NCBI RefSeq assembly: GCF_012489685.1
Contig: NC_080042.1
Coordinates: forward strand, 81,654,983 to 81,718,982
Direction: 5' to 3'
DNA: 64,000 nt
Source: Lotus japonicus
Lineage: Eukaryota; Streptophyta; Magnoliopsida; Fabales; Fabaceae
Made by a program: the position numbers and the translations under genes. Under the pieces are notes generated by a model. That model did not search any database, was not told the origin of the DNA, and saw only the letters and a list, made by a program, of their open reading frames with translations. Shown here one piece after another: positions 13,341-26,256 of the stretch (the stretch's first letter is position 1; each line of letters opens with the position of its first letter).

Positions 13341-13482
13341 GAGAAAAAGTTTGATGCACAGACCGTCAACCAATCAGATTTCAAGGATGTGACACGTCAA
13401 TTAATGAAATCAAATAAAATGAGAGATTTTCTCACATTCTTGAAATCTGATTGGTTGACGGTGGTGCATAGAAATTAAACTC
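13341..13482. mobile_element. 142-bp MITE of Mutator (MULE) type
   Basis: A foldback element. The arm at 13362-13392 (ACCGTCAACCAATCAGATTT and on) pairs with 13432-13462 at 30 of 31 positions. The outer ends both begin GAG when read inwards and are less well matched. A 9-bp direct repeat TTTAATATA flanks the unit, the TSD length of Mutator-like elements. The element ends 106 bases before the SUV2 start codon, so it sits in or next to the SUV2 promoter or leader. It has no coding capacity. Confidence 0.8.
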
Positions 13483-13491
13483 TTTAATATA
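13483..13491. repeat. right 9-bp target-site duplication of MITE
   Basis: TTTAATATA, identical to 13332-13340. Confidence 0.75.
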
Positions 13492-13588
13492 TTCACACTG
13501 CATATTAATTTCAATCTCATTCTCACTGAAAAGGCTGCTTAGTGGAGAGTGTGAAGCGTCGCGAAAGAAACAACCACCACCATCGACA

Positions 13589-16500
13589 ATGGCGGACAAC
13601 GGAGGAGAGCGGACACCAAACTTGTTCGAAGACATCTTGTTCGATGACTGGGAAGACGCCATGCTCGACCAGTTATTCGCAGCCGAAGAGCTTGCCCTCT
13701 CTTCAATCCCCAAGCCACCATCAACAACCTCAAAAAACCCTTCCTCCTCCATCTCTCACCACCACCACCAACCGCCTCCTTCGCTCGCCGTTTCAACTCT
13801 CGACACCACCGCCTTCTCGCCCCCTCGAGAACTCTCTCAGAGACTCACCCATTTCGACGCTCCTCGTTATTCTCCGCCTCGCCCCCAGAAACCCGATTCC
13901 GATAAAGAACTCGAAATCGAACTGTTAAAGGTAAATGCCGAAATGGGTATCAACAATTTTGCGTTTTAAGGAAATGGGTCTTAACAAGTTTCAATCTTGG
14001 GATATTCAAGAAGGAAAAAACTGGTTGTATTAGGATATTCAAGAAATGCATACTCATTCTTAGGTTTTATCAGTGGAATCCTGTCAATTTACTTTATGAG
14101 GTTTTAGGCATGTTCTCATTGCAAATTCAAATTTTGAAGCTTGAGGTTTCTATTTGTAGTGTTTACTCCACTGTTATGTTAGTTTGTTTTGGAATTGGTG
14201 AGGGGGGGAATTAGGGGAAGTACATTTTCTATGCTGAATTGCGGTTATAATTGGTAAACAGCGCCACGTGCATGCATTTTTTTAGAATAGGTTGACTACT
14301 TTGAGAGTACTGAAATTGGTTTTCATTGGTTGATGGCAAGAACAGAAGGAGCTGGGGCGTGCGTCGAAGCAGATTGCAAATCTGGTATGGTGGTGGCAAC
14401 TATAGCTTCATTGTTTTTAATTGGTTGATAACGAGATTCTGAGTGTCAGTAAAAGTTGGTATCTCATAACTTCGTTGCATGTTTTCAGGAACAGGAGTGT
14501 CTCAACTTAAAGAGAGAAAAAGACAAGAAAGAGGAGCAGCTCAAAATTGTATCTTCCAAGAACGAGGAAGCAAACGCTTGTGCTAAATGTTCAGGAAGTA
14601 GAGACAAGTAAGTTGAATTCTTTTATTTTGCTTTACACCTGACCTCATGTATATAGATATTATGGGTTATTAGTGTTCCCTTTTGATGCATCTTACCTAG
14701 AGTTTAGCTCTTCAATATATTGCAGCTTTATATCATAGTCACATGCATATCTTGAATGTTTATAGAAGGAGAAGCCATTGAAAATGAACTGCTACAGTGA
14801 AAAGATGCACTTGACATTTTGTTTGGAAGTTTATGAGCTGAAGCTGAAAATAACAACACATTCTGTAGCATTTTACTGTAACTATTGGTGAATACTCGCC
14901 TTTCTGTCTGTCTATTTTTATAACTGTATATCATGTATCGAGGGTCAATGTTGTGACTGATCAAAGCTTATTCAGTCCTGCCATTTGGGTCTTGACTCTT
15001 GACACATGGTTTCAACTAATCTAAAAAATCTCCTGAAATATTTTGCAGTTCAATTGCTTGAGTAATATAGTATTGATAGGAATGGGGGAGTGACCCTTAT
15101 GGGTTGATAGGATGGTGTAAGAATTTCGATCACTAGCCAACTGGTCATATATAGAGGATTACGGCTACTACACTTGCTCCCCTTGTTATTTCCTGTGCTC
15201 GCTATTGTGATAATTAGGAAGGTCTGGGCATCAATGACAACAGTTATAGTTCTATCATCCTTTGCTGTGGAAGATGAGGCTGATAAATGGGATCCTGGGA
15301 TATGTTCTTATCCAATTTCTGGAGATTTAGTAATGTTGATTATATGGTAGCAGTTACCAAACTGGCCGAACACTCGGGGGCAGCCGACCTACTTTCAAGG
15401 AGCATTATCTATCTCCTACCTTGAGGACATGGTGGATCTTCTAGACAGGAGGATAGCGATAGGAAGAGGGGAGTGACAACTATAGGTCGATAGAGGTGTT
15501 ATTGTAATAATAGCTAACGAACCTAAAGTGTGAATGCTTTAGTGAGTTAAGAAGTTAGTAGAGTATAAAAAGGGAAAGGGGACTCCTCTAAGGCATCCAA
15601 ATTGTAAGATTGGGGACTCAAGCGAGAGATCTGAGGCTCTCATAACTCTCAGCAGCACTATTCTTGAATAAAATCAGTTCATTCTTTCTTCTTCTTTCAT
15701 ACCAGTTCCTATCAAGTAGTATAGCCTTACTTTAGCCCACAAGTAGAAGGGTCTTTCTTCAATTAGCGCAGGGTAGCCATGATAAATAATTAATAGTGTC
15801 TCATATCAGAGGCCTGAATCCTGATACTGTCTTTTTACTAATTTTCCATTCCTTTGTCTTGTTGCACTATATGTGGCATAAAGTTATTATTAATGAGGGA
15901 CCAAAATGGCAGGGATTTTGGAACTCTTGCTCCTGACCATCATAACACCTCTTCAAAAGTTCAAAATGGAGTATCATCAATTGATCCAATTGGTGAGACA
16001 TGAGAAAACTCTCTCTTCCTCATTTGAAATAATTTTCTGTTTGCTTCTGACATGGTGGATTGACACCCCTTGGTATGTTTTTTGTTTTTCGCCAGTTGAG
16101 ACAACTGTTAAAGTTAACAGAGTTAATACAGAAATGGTTAGTCATCGAGAAGCTCAAGATTTTCGAAATAATGATGTGCCTTCTTATCTTGACCTATCCC
16201 AGCAGTTGCTGGCAGTGTGGGGATCTTCAACTGACAAAAAGCTAGGAAGTGGCGCAATATCCAAGTTGCTCATGCGTCTGCCTTCTGAAATAACACAAAA
16301 ATTACTTACAGATATAAACTCTTCTGGAGTATCTTTGTATGATGTTAAGGATTGTACTCCAGAAGCGGAAAAGGTGTCCCGTCTGTACCTTGCACTGACA
16401 AAGGTATTGGTTCAACTGTGCATTTATGTATATTTTCCTTTATAATTCATAAATGAAGTTACATGTTTCTGATCCAATGGAGATATTCCATACATGAAAT

Positions 16501-19500
16501 AGTAGTTTGGTGTCAATAAGTGAGTGCCTTTGTTATTCTGATTTTTTTCCATAAAAAAACATAAGCTAAATTTTTTGCATGGACTGGATGAGTCTTATTG
16601 GGTAGATTATAGTTTCATTGCCTCCGTGTTTGTTTATGCACATGGTTATTTTGAAGGGGTTTCATTGCTATATATGTGGAGGGTTTCCATGTTTATTGGG
16701 CTTAGGCTATAATGAGGATTTATTGATCATCATTTTCTGTATTTCTCTTCTCACTTAATATCAAAATGTATTCTTCTTTTTTGAAATCCTTGAACATTTG
16801 CTTTTCGTGGTTATATATGGGATACTCTGTTTTGTAAGTTGTTTTCTATTGTACATTCATGTAAGTTGGTGCTGCATATCATCTGGTCATTGGTATGTTT
16901 TGCAGATAGCTGATGGAAAAGATATTTTGGAAACTTTGATAGAACCTTTGCTTGATCTATGTGATGTGGAAAATGTGAGTACTTTTATACTAATTTGGTG
17001 ATTTTTTTTTTATTAAGTGTAACCCCCTATTTTATAATCTCTGCTGACATGTTTTGCATAGGTTGTTGTTGTCCGTACCTCTCTATGTATAATGCATACT
17101 CTTCTAAAGCTCTTACTGGAATTGGAAACGAATTTTGGAAGAAGGTATATGTTACTTGGAGGGCATTTTCTTTTGTTTTCAACAGTCTCATATTCATTGA
17201 ATTTGTCTCTTGTTTCCAAAGGTTACAGTTTGAATTGGTTTCTTTATTGTTCTGAAGTGAAGTCGTGACAATTATGTTATATTTCAATTTATACATCCAC
17301 AATCCAACCAGTGCCCACTGGTTGGTCTTGTAACCAATTGCCTTGTCCTGGTATCGAGGTGTGGTCTGAGTTTGATTTGATAACCATGATAAAGTGACAA
17401 GAAAACGGAATGTCTGGTCAAGTATGTCAATCTACCTAGAATTAAACTAGCGTAAACGTGTGAGCATATGTGTGCTTGTAGATAATACTAGGAACAATAA
17501 ACTCATATTTATTATACATTTACTGGATTGAGATGTCGTTGTACTTGAACGTATGATCTACCACTTGTAAATACTTCTTCTGACCAAAACTGGCCTCTCA
17601 AGGGTGGAGGGGCGCTGGGGAGGGAATTGAATGTATTTGTTGTGATTCGCTCAAAAAAATTAACTGTAGTGGTTGTTAATCATGCTGCTTGCTGAAAATA
17701 CTGCTGAGCCTTCTGTGATAGACTATATTTGTTCTTCAATGTTCTTAACCTTTTCCCCCTTGGGGAGGCCTAGACTACAAAATAGGTTATAAGCTGCTGA
17801 ATGGCTTTATTGTTTGTGAAGTCCCTTTTTCTTTCTAACCTTTCTGCTGTTCCTGTTCTTATGAACTTATGATTTGATCTTTCCAGTGCACTCTGCTCAG
17901 GGACAATGTCTTCATTGAAGGAATTTGCGACGAAAAGGACCTTATGGATTCTGGTGGATTGGAAGGTCTAAAAGATGGAAAGTTCTTCAATGAAGAAATA
18001 CATAGAAAGGAGTGCTGGAGTCATCATAATGCCTTACAATCTGAAATAAATTGGCCGTACCTTTTTGAGACAATGCATCAAATTGCCATGAAGATCACAG
18101 AAGAAAGTGTGAGAGTGGAGGTAGCGTCCATTATGAAGCTACTTCTTCTGAGGAGTAATGCTTACTTTGAGAGGGATCAGTAAGTTCTTAAGGTGTTTTC
18201 TGTGAAAAAGTTGATTTCTGAAAACATTATATTTATACAAGGAGAAATTTGTGTTGACACAGGTTCAGCCAGAAAATAGTTTTTAAAACTATTTCTGAAT
18301 TTCTTAAGGAGGATGCTGGGCTGCGTGTGAGAAATCACGCTCTAAGACTTCTGTATCTTGTACTAAATTGTAAGCGTTCTCCAACTTATCAAAATATTTC
18401 TATCCCCTTAACCTGATTACTATATATAAACTCAATATCTGACTTATGTCCTGTTTCATTATTTTGTATGAAAGTAATGGCTTTTAATGAAAATAATTTA
18501 TTGAATTGCTATGCCTATTATTTATTTTATTATTTGTTTAAGCAGACTTGACAACACAAATAATTAATATAATGAAGACCTCAATTAATTTGATCTGATG
18601 GGATTATTTCATGATACTCCTCTTAACTCCTGACAAAACAGTATTGCTTCTATTTTTTTATGTTACGAATGTATTATGACTGCTTAGAGGTTTGAACCTG
18701 TAGTCTCCTGTCCTGTGTCAATTTTTTAAAAAAATTAAATTATTGTCAAAACTGATTGGCCATTTGCGACTAGCAAACACCTGAGCTAATGCACGGACAT
18801 AAATACAATCTAAATTAGCTCAATGCTCCATGTTGTTCACCTTCAAATTGGTAAACCTACATGAAGGTCTGAATCTTTTTGAATGATTGAGTCAGATCTT
18901 CTGGTAGGGGTTGCCTTGTACCTTCACGTACCTGTGTTCATGGGGATGTTTATTTTAGACTCACACTAGTCTGGTTTCTTATGCACAGTTCTAGTTTTAG
19001 AATTGAGAATCAATGTCTGTTTGTAACTGATGTGCATTTCATGCATCTGATCCTAACTTTTATTATACTCTTTTTGAATTTTATTTCCATGTGTTCAAGG
19101 TCCAAAACTCTTGGCTCGATTCTGCTGTGGTTGCAAAGAGGGGGATGATAGTGTTGCTACGGAGGAGAGTTCAACTTCTTCAGATTTCCAAAATTATAAA
19201 ATCATCCTCCAACGATTGGCTGAATGTGTGGTATCCGCGGGTGGCGGTTTACGGGTAGGTTTGCCAAGGAAGATATTGATATTGTGCACATCATATTTTC
19301 ACTTATCAGATTGTGGATATTGTGACGTTAATATTTTTGTAGTGAAAATCATTGGAAAATACAGTGTTTTCCTATTTCAATGTTTTGCCATGGACACCAT
19401 TTGGTTTTGTCGTTGCCCCTGGAAGCCTCACCGGGGCAATCAAGCTTTGCTTCCCGATTAAAGACCGGGGGAAGGGGTACAGAATACAGAATTAAGAAAA

Positions 19501-20478
19501 TTTGAAAAGCAATGATTGAAAAGAAAATGAGTGAAGAGAAAATGTAACATGTAGCTGTCTAAAATTATTCTTCTAATGTATGTTTCCATACTTTTTCATT
19601 TTACAAATATGTAAATATATTAATATTAATTGCTATGTTGGAACTCTTGGGAAAAAATGAAGATTGGAAGCATTATTCTCTTCAATGATAGGGATGTAGC
19701 CAAGCCACTTATGTTTGTATTAAGTCAAATTATTATGTGTTGCGAAATACTATCTGTTTCAAACTTAGGTGGTTGTAATTTCAGGAGTTGAAAATAAGCA
19801 GAAATGCTATTCTTGTGCTGGCATTCCTCGCATCATCTGGAAAACCTGGTTTTGAAATACTCGTTGGTCATAAGCTAGCAGAGGAGGAAAACTATCTCAT
19901 GTTGATTTTGCAATTACTGGTATCAGAGATGAACTTTGAAGCTGAGGCACACGATGAGCTACCAGAAATTTTTAGGGAGAGGTAATAAAACTTGAGCATC
20001 TGAGTTCAATAATCAAAATTGTTCAATCCTCATCAATAAAAGTTAATCCTTTTCAGATAATAAAAAGTATTTTTAAGGTTGTACTTCATAAGTTATAACT
20101 GTTTTCTAAAGGTTACTTTTGCATGCATTTTTTGAATGAATAAATATAATCCATGTTTATGTTAGCCATATCTTACTCCGATTTTCCTCGACTAATTCTA
20201 AGTAATTTATTGTCAGGTCATTTCTGATACGGGAGATATTGATATTACTCAACAGACTAGTGTCTAGTCCTTCATATTCTGCTACTGTCTTGCGCGGTCT
20301 AACCAACGGTAGGGATATGACTGGTTGGACAGTTGATGCTGCAACTAGATTATCTCGGAAAGGAAATGAAAATAAGCAGCAGGACAGCATGGTGAAGCAT
20401 ATCAGAACTGAAATCGTTGACCTTGCTCGATTGTTCAAGAAAAGGGTATTCACATATCTAGGAGATGAATGGTTATGA
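13589..20478 (+). CDS. SUV2: SUV2, plant ATRIP (ATR-interacting checkpoint protein)
   Basis: The protein partners the ATR kinase in the nuclear response to replication stress and UV damage. Twelve exons: 13589-13930, 14346-14384, 14489-14607, 15913-15992, 16096-16403, 16906-16974, 17062-17144, 17901-18179, 18263-18369, 19100-19254, 19785-19981 and 20217-20478. Phases agree throughout and give 679 residues; the Arabidopsis protein is slightly shorter. The N-terminus is acidic (FEDILFDDWEDAMLDQLFAAEELALSS) and followed by SPPRELSQR. Exons 2-3 encode a coiled coil (ELGRASKQIANLEQECLNLKREKDKKEEQLK) as expected for ATRIP dimerisation. The rest is helical and repeat-like, ending in LARLFKKRVFTYLGDEWL. 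Exon 8 must use the AG at 17899-17900, because the AG at 17885-17886 breaks the frame. Intron 3 carries a solo LTR. The name rests on remembered similarity to Arabidopsis SUV2. Confidence 0.88.
15074..15714 (+). mobile_element. solo LTR in SUV2 intron 3
   Basis: A 641-bp unit that begins TGATAGGAA and ends TTCCTATCA, the inverted TG...CA ends of an LTR. It is flanked by AGTAT and AGTAG (four of five bases equal), a slightly decayed 5-bp target duplication. It has the inside of an LTR too: a TATA box near 15563 (GTATAAAAAGG) and an AATAAA at 15667, both in the same direction as SUV2. There is no partner LTR or internal domain nearby, so it is a solo LTR. Copia type is likely from its size, but this is not proven. 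Confidence 0.75.
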
Positions 20479-21263
20479 GGCCTCCTGCTTCTTTGGTAAA
20501 GTTTCTTATGTATAGATATGTCTATGCATGTATCATTCGGCTCAGTTAGGAACTAGTACAGGCATGGTGCAAAGCGGATAGGCTGCAAGCAATGGCATGC
20601 TAGTCTTTTGGAGGACTACCATAGCTTGAAATTTTGGCAAGTTTCAGCAGTTGAGCAAGGCGGAGGAAATTTTGATCGGCATGAAAAGTGTATCTCCTCT
20701 GTAAAATTTTGTATACTTGGACAACTTCATTTAGTGCTTGACACTTATCTTTTAGAATGTGGCCATTTAGCAATGCATGGTCTTAGTAAATAACAGTGAT
20801 GTACCATTTTTTCTAAATGCCAGGCCTCTTCCTTTTATTGGGTTGAATCTCTCTCTCTTGTCTGAAAAAAATTGTTATTCATTATAATATAAATGGGTGA
20901 AAGAATGGGAGAATTATATACATGGGAGTTTATTAAACAATAGTGATCAGACCAGAACTTTACATTGTCCAAATAACAAAGGTGAATTAAAACCTACACC
21001 TTTATTTAGAGAGCTGACTTATATATACAGGAAACCAGTCAGCTCAATTTTTTAATATACAATGTAGGTAATTCTAATAATACACAAATTACCATGCACA
21101 TTTTGTTACCCCACAGTGTAAAGCTATACCATCAATCAACTGGTGGTTGAGTCTTGTAAATGAAAAAACCTCTAGGAGAGCTAGTTCTTCCATGATAGCG
21201 GATGTTTCTGATTCAGACATGATTGCCTCCATGAATATATTTGTGGTGCACTGGGAAGAAAAG
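20479..21263. other. SUV2 3' region and tail-to-tail gap to CNL1
   Basis: Convergent gene ends. The SUV2 3' UTR probably runs to about 20850. The CNL1 3' UTR lies on the other strand from about 21263 down to 20900. No other gene is seen. Confidence 0.5.
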
Positions 21264-24200
21264 CTACACCTTCCATGGATTGCGGCGTTCATGACATCTC
21301 ATGACAGTGCCTGATCGAGGAGAACAGTCTCTGAAACTGCCCACTGCGTAAACATCCCAGCCACCATTTTGCCAGTATGTAGAATAAACCTCTGGTATAT
21401 GTGAAACTTTCCAGTAATCATTCCCCTTCCCATGTGGGCAAATTGTCTGCATCAGTTCATCTGGCATATCAAAAAACTCAAGGACTTTCACCTTAGTCAA
21501 GTGTTCAATCCCTGATGGCACCTTCTTCAACAAGCCACAACGCCCAATGCTCAGTGTTTCCAGGCAGGGCATTGCACCCTCCCCCACTATCACCTCACTG
21601 ACCCCATCAAACATGTCAAGGCCTAAAACCTTGAGCTTCTTGAACTTCCCACCCCTGAAATGCAATGTGTCACCATCATAAACTTGAAGCAGTTCAAGAT
21701 GTGCAAGATTTGGTAGGTCCTGCAGATACACCAGTGGATCATGTTTCAAACAGCTCCATTTTAGGAAGATCCTGGCCAGGCCATGAAGAGAAGGGATCCA
21801 ACTTGGTAACTCCTGTAACCGTCCTAACAGATACAAGCGTTGAAGAAATGGAGGGGGTGAAGAAAGGAACTTCAGATCAATGACTTTATCTTCACCCTCA
21901 GAAGTAACAGAGATGGCGCGAAGATTAGTCAACCTCTCAATGGACACACAGAAAGCCTTTCCATCTTCCTCTCTGAGTTTCATGATGCCTAACCTTCTTA
22001 GTTGAGTTAGCTCCCCCAACTGCTTTATCATCATACCACTATAACCTTGGTTAGCCTCCACGAAACAAAGCTTTTGTAGTGACTGCAAATTTCCTATTTC
22101 ATGGGGGTTCTTAAAGGTAAAACCATATTTGGAGTAGAACTGTGCATACCCTTTGACTTTAAACTGATATACAAGAAGATGGCGAAGTTTTTTAAGCTTT
22201 ACTATATCAGCAGGTAATTCTGTGACACAAGTCCTCTTCAGATCTAATGTTTCTAGATTCTGCAACTTCCCTAGTACACGACCTGGAACCATCTGCACCT
22301 TTGTGTTCCTTAAGCTTAGATATCTCAAATAATAAAGGTCAACAACTGCTACAGGAAACTTGTTCAATGGTGCATCTTCAAAATCTAACACACTAAGCAG
22401 TTTGAAACCCCTAGGAAACAGTTTTCCCAGGGATAAATTTTCAACTACTCCAAACATGAAGAGAGAACGGAGTTTAGAGACAGACCTTTGTTGCTGTCCA
22501 TTTGGTGACGTGCCTTGCACAGAAAGGCGCCGAATCTTTTCCGGCCATGCTGCTGTTTGTTCTTTGACAATGGCCGCAAAGTTTTGATCCTTAGATTTCG
22601 AAATGATGATCTCCCTCAGAAGATCATGGATTCTCAGTGTTTTGACCCTTCCATCAGAGGTTGTCCCAGCTACTTGCACTAAATTTCTGTTCAGGAGCTC
22701 CTTGAGGTAATCCTCAGCAACATCTTCCATTGTTTTTCCTTCTATGGCTTTAATAAATCCTTCTGCTATCCACAAGCGAATCAACCTCATGCGCTGGATC
22801 ACATGATCCTCAGGGAAGATGCTCAAATACAAGAAACAATACTTCAAATAGTAAGGCAAGTCATTGAAACTGAGACCAAGCACTGTTTTCAAATTATCAA
22901 GCTTGCCATTGCCTTGAATCTCAGCTCCAAGACTGCGGCAAATCATGTCCCACTCATCGATCCGGCGCTTGTCTTTTGTAGCCAGGACACCACTGATTGC
23001 CACAATTGCAAGGGGAAGACCCTCACATTTTCTTAAGATGTATGTACAAATACCAATCAAATGTGAGGGGCATGAGTCACCATGGAAAGTTTTTCTGCAA
23101 AAAAGCTCCCAAGCCTCATCTTCTTTCAAGGGTTGCAAGTTATACACCTTTCCTTTGGATTCTGTGCTGGAAGTGAAGGCTAAGTCTGATCTTCTAGTTG
23201 TGATCATGATCCTGCTGCCACAGTTGTTGTCTGGTAATGCATATTTGACAGCTTCCCATTCACGAACATGCCAGACATCATCAAATACCACTAAGTACCT
23301 CCTCCTCTGCAGAAGGTCTTTGATAATCATCTTCAGCCTATCACAGCGCATGTTTTCCAGGCCTAGTGGGACTGGTCTTCTTATCTCGGAAAAGAGTTGC
23401 CGGGCCAAGTCCCTGAGAAGCTCCCCAATTTCACAAGATTGAGAAACAGTGATCCAAGCACAGGCTCTGAAGTGTTTTATCACTACAGGATCATCATATA
23501 CTTGCTTCACCAAAGTAGTTTTCCCCATCCCTCCCATCCCAGTAACAGAAATTACCTTGCGTACAGGACAAGGTTTTATCAAACACCCCATCAACTTCTT
23601 TTTACGCCTGTCTATGCCCACTAGATCAGTGTTGTCCAGCAGAAGGGCATCTCCTCTTTGATCATTCCATGTGTTACCTGTTTCACAACATGTTTATTGC
23701 ACTAGCCTCACAAGTAGAATTGTGTAATAGAACAAAACAAATACACTTTCCATGTTAGAATGCAGTTCACACTTCACCATCTTAGAATTTGAGCTAAGTC
23801 CAACCCTACCCTTTGCAAAGAATTCTTTGGTCAAATCTCTAACGTGAAACCCTAACAGACCCCCTTACGTGTTAGACATCTGGAGCTTAATGTTAGAAAG
23901 AGATTCTTTAACTAGAAAGAATTCTGTTCAGATGTAGCTTCATATCCAAAAGTTTTCGCAACACAATCATGTGTGATAGGACAACAACCATCAAAGATTT
24001 GACCTATTTGAACCCTGTATGTAACTCACTATAGATTCAAGAAACAAAGAGAAGATACTCACAAACCAGATATCCAGCAACAAGAAGAAGGAAAAGTATG
24101 GACTAGAGAAACTCATGATAACAGGGGTGAGAATTATACCACAGATTTATTTAGAACTGGTCAATATTGAGGGCGAGCCTCGGTTGTTGCCATGTGACTT

Positions 24201-24925
24201 TGCAGTCACAGGTTTGAGCTGCGGAATTGGAATCAGTCTCTTGCTAAAATGCAAGACAAGACTGCCTATATTAGATCTACGAAGTGGGGAACCTTTCCCT
24301 GTACCTCACTCATAACAGAAGCTATATCTCTAGTCAATATCAGATCTTGACATACCATTTACTTACTTTTTTTCACACCTACTTTGTTACCATTGATTTT
24401 TTTCCTAAACCATTGTTCTGGTATAAAAGTTACAAGTCTTGTGAGGATCATTTATATAAATTGAATTAGAAAAGAGTCTTTGCAGTTAGCAGTACCTGAA
24501 GAATTGGAACTTGAAGCCTCTGAAGCAGTGTCAAGTTTTCTGAGGAACCTCTTATGAGTATTAAAAATAGTTCTGATGCGAGAGTTGATGCCTTTGAACT
24601 CATGTGCAATCCTGTAACGGGCTTTCATGTTCCTGATTCGGAGAGAAACAGAGAACAAACTTGTTTTGTTATGAGCCTCAATGAGTTCCAATTCATCAAG
24701 AAGATCTTCAGTCTCATGAGCAACATCTCTGACTTGCTTAACCCAAACTCTGAGTTCCTCATCTTTCTGTTCTAATGCATCTGCAACCCTCAAGAAGGCT
24801 ATAATCAGCTCCAACTGTCCTTTTAGGTCCACCACTTCTGTTTGGACTCCAGTAAACAGACTCACCTTGTTTTCAAACACAGGAATGAGCCTTTGGAGCA
24901 GAAAACTAACAGCACTCTCTGCCAT
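21264..24925 (-). CDS. CC-NB-LRR disease resistance protein, RPM1-like (CNL1)
   Basis: An intracellular immune receptor of the coiled-coil NLR class, expected at the plasma membrane or in the cytosol. Two exons, 24496-24925 and 21264-23677, joined in phase 1, give 947 residues. Order of parts: coiled-coil domain at 1-140 with the EDVID-like segment near 72-78 (TEDLLDE); P-loop GMGGMGKTT at 190-198; kinase-2 YLVVFDDVW at 271-279; RNBS-B GSRIMITTRR at 297-306; GLPLA at 363-367; then LRRs to the end. The MHD position reads IHD at 493-495, a change from the usual methionine. Kinase-2 has VFDDVW where VLDDVW is more common. No nuclear signal or integrated extra domain is seen. The gene has the same direction and build as CNL2 12 kb away, so they are tandem paralogues. 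The reading frame is intact. Confidence 0.93.
24160..24340 (+). mobile_element. Au-type SINE in the CNL1 intron
   Basis: About 165 bp at 24168-24332, flanked by GTCAATAT at 24160-24167 and 24333-24340. It contains the Au-SINE hallmarks as I remember them: GGCGAGCCT at the head, GTTGTTGCCATGTGACTTTG, a B-box-like GGTTTGAGCT, TCTCTTGCTAAAATGCAAGA and GGGGAACCTTTCCCTG near the tail. The A-box stretch appears to be missing (the head joins straight to TTGTTGCC). It lies antisense to CNL1. Confidence 0.7.
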
Positions 24926-26250
24926 GCAAAGTCCAAAGGAAGCTAATAGAGAGAGACTAAGAAGATTTTAGGCTTATTAGCTATGTTAAGAAGTGTCTTA
25001 TTTGTAGTAGTTTCTCATAGCTACAAAGGACACAGATTTGTTGACTAATTAACTCTCAATTTTATGTTTTTTCATGTCCATTTAATTAGTAAAGAAATCA
25101 CATCTTTAATTAAACTTAAACCTGTTATATAGTCGGAAACGTTCGTGATTTTTTTGACTGAAGGTTTGGTTTGAAGTTAGTACAAACAAAAACGTGATTT
25201 CATGTATCTTAAGGTATCAATAAAGAATTTACAATTTGTCACATTGAGTTTAATGTAAATCTGAAAAGCTGAATTTTACCAAAGATTTATAGATTCGTGT
25301 TGAGATCAATAGAAATCTAAACACACATTAAACTTAAACTGCTGGTGCTAGGCACTACCACCATGCTTGAGATCGTCATGTTACAAAAGATAAGTTTTGG
25401 ATACAACAAAAATCTTAAAATAAGAGATTGAGAATATTAAATTTTTTGAAATGTAGGGCACTCTTTGGTTGAATTATACTATGTTGAGCACTCTTTGGTT
25501 GAATTATACTATGTTGACTGTTAACTTTTTTTCCTAGAAATGTATGGACTGGTACACTGATTGGCCACAAAGGACATTAGGCTCATCCCAATTTAGGAAT
25601 AAGACAGGAAATAGATATGGACGATTTCTTTTCCTCACAAAAAGTTGAAAGAGGACACCACTGCATGTAGATAAATGATTGTCTATGTGGAAATGACAAA
25701 TAATATACTGCTAAAGCGCGTGAGTGCAGCTAAAAGTAATCTTTAACTATTTCTAATGATGAAATCAATACTTTGATTAATTTCATAAAGTTGCTGACTA
25801 ATTTGTTAATTTGATCAAATATTTGTGCAAAGAAAACGCGTGAATGATGTTAAAATGACGTTCCCAGAGAGATGAAGCACTTGCTTTCCAATGGGTGATT
25901 TCTCGTACACATGATCTTTGTTTTTGAGATGTTCATTTTGAGACGAATTGCTATAATATAATCTGTTTGAGCTTTGATAGAAGAACGATGTTGTTGTTTC
26001 ATATTTTGATTTTGTTGTTTTGGATTGTTTTTTCTCATATTTATATTTTTTTTCTTTTTGTTTGTCGTTTGATAGGAGGAACGACAATATAACCGCATAT
26101 TTATGAATCATTTGATTTTACTGATATTGATCGTGTTTTGGTTGAGGATGTTCTAAGAGACTAATCCCTCTCTTGTTGTCTGATTCTTCATTTTAATGCA
26201 TTTGAGTATTATTGTTAAAAAAAAAAGACACCCCCTCCTATCTACAAGCT
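24926..26250. other. region upstream of CNL1
   Basis: AT-rich sequence that must hold the CNL1 promoter. No clear TATA box was picked out. It has a 30-bp tandem duplication at 25458-25517 but no gene. Confidence 0.45.
25458..25517. repeat. 30-bp tandem duplication
   Basis: GCACTCTTTGGTTGAATTAT followed by ACTATGTTGA occurs twice in a row with a period of exactly 30 bases, without mismatch. Confidence 0.9.
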
Positions 26251-26256
26251 ATTTAG

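Noticed and set aside
17885..17900. Upstream acceptor as the true start of SUV2 exon 8
   Set aside because: It puts exon 8 in a frame with an early stop; the acceptor at 17900 restores the family sequence.
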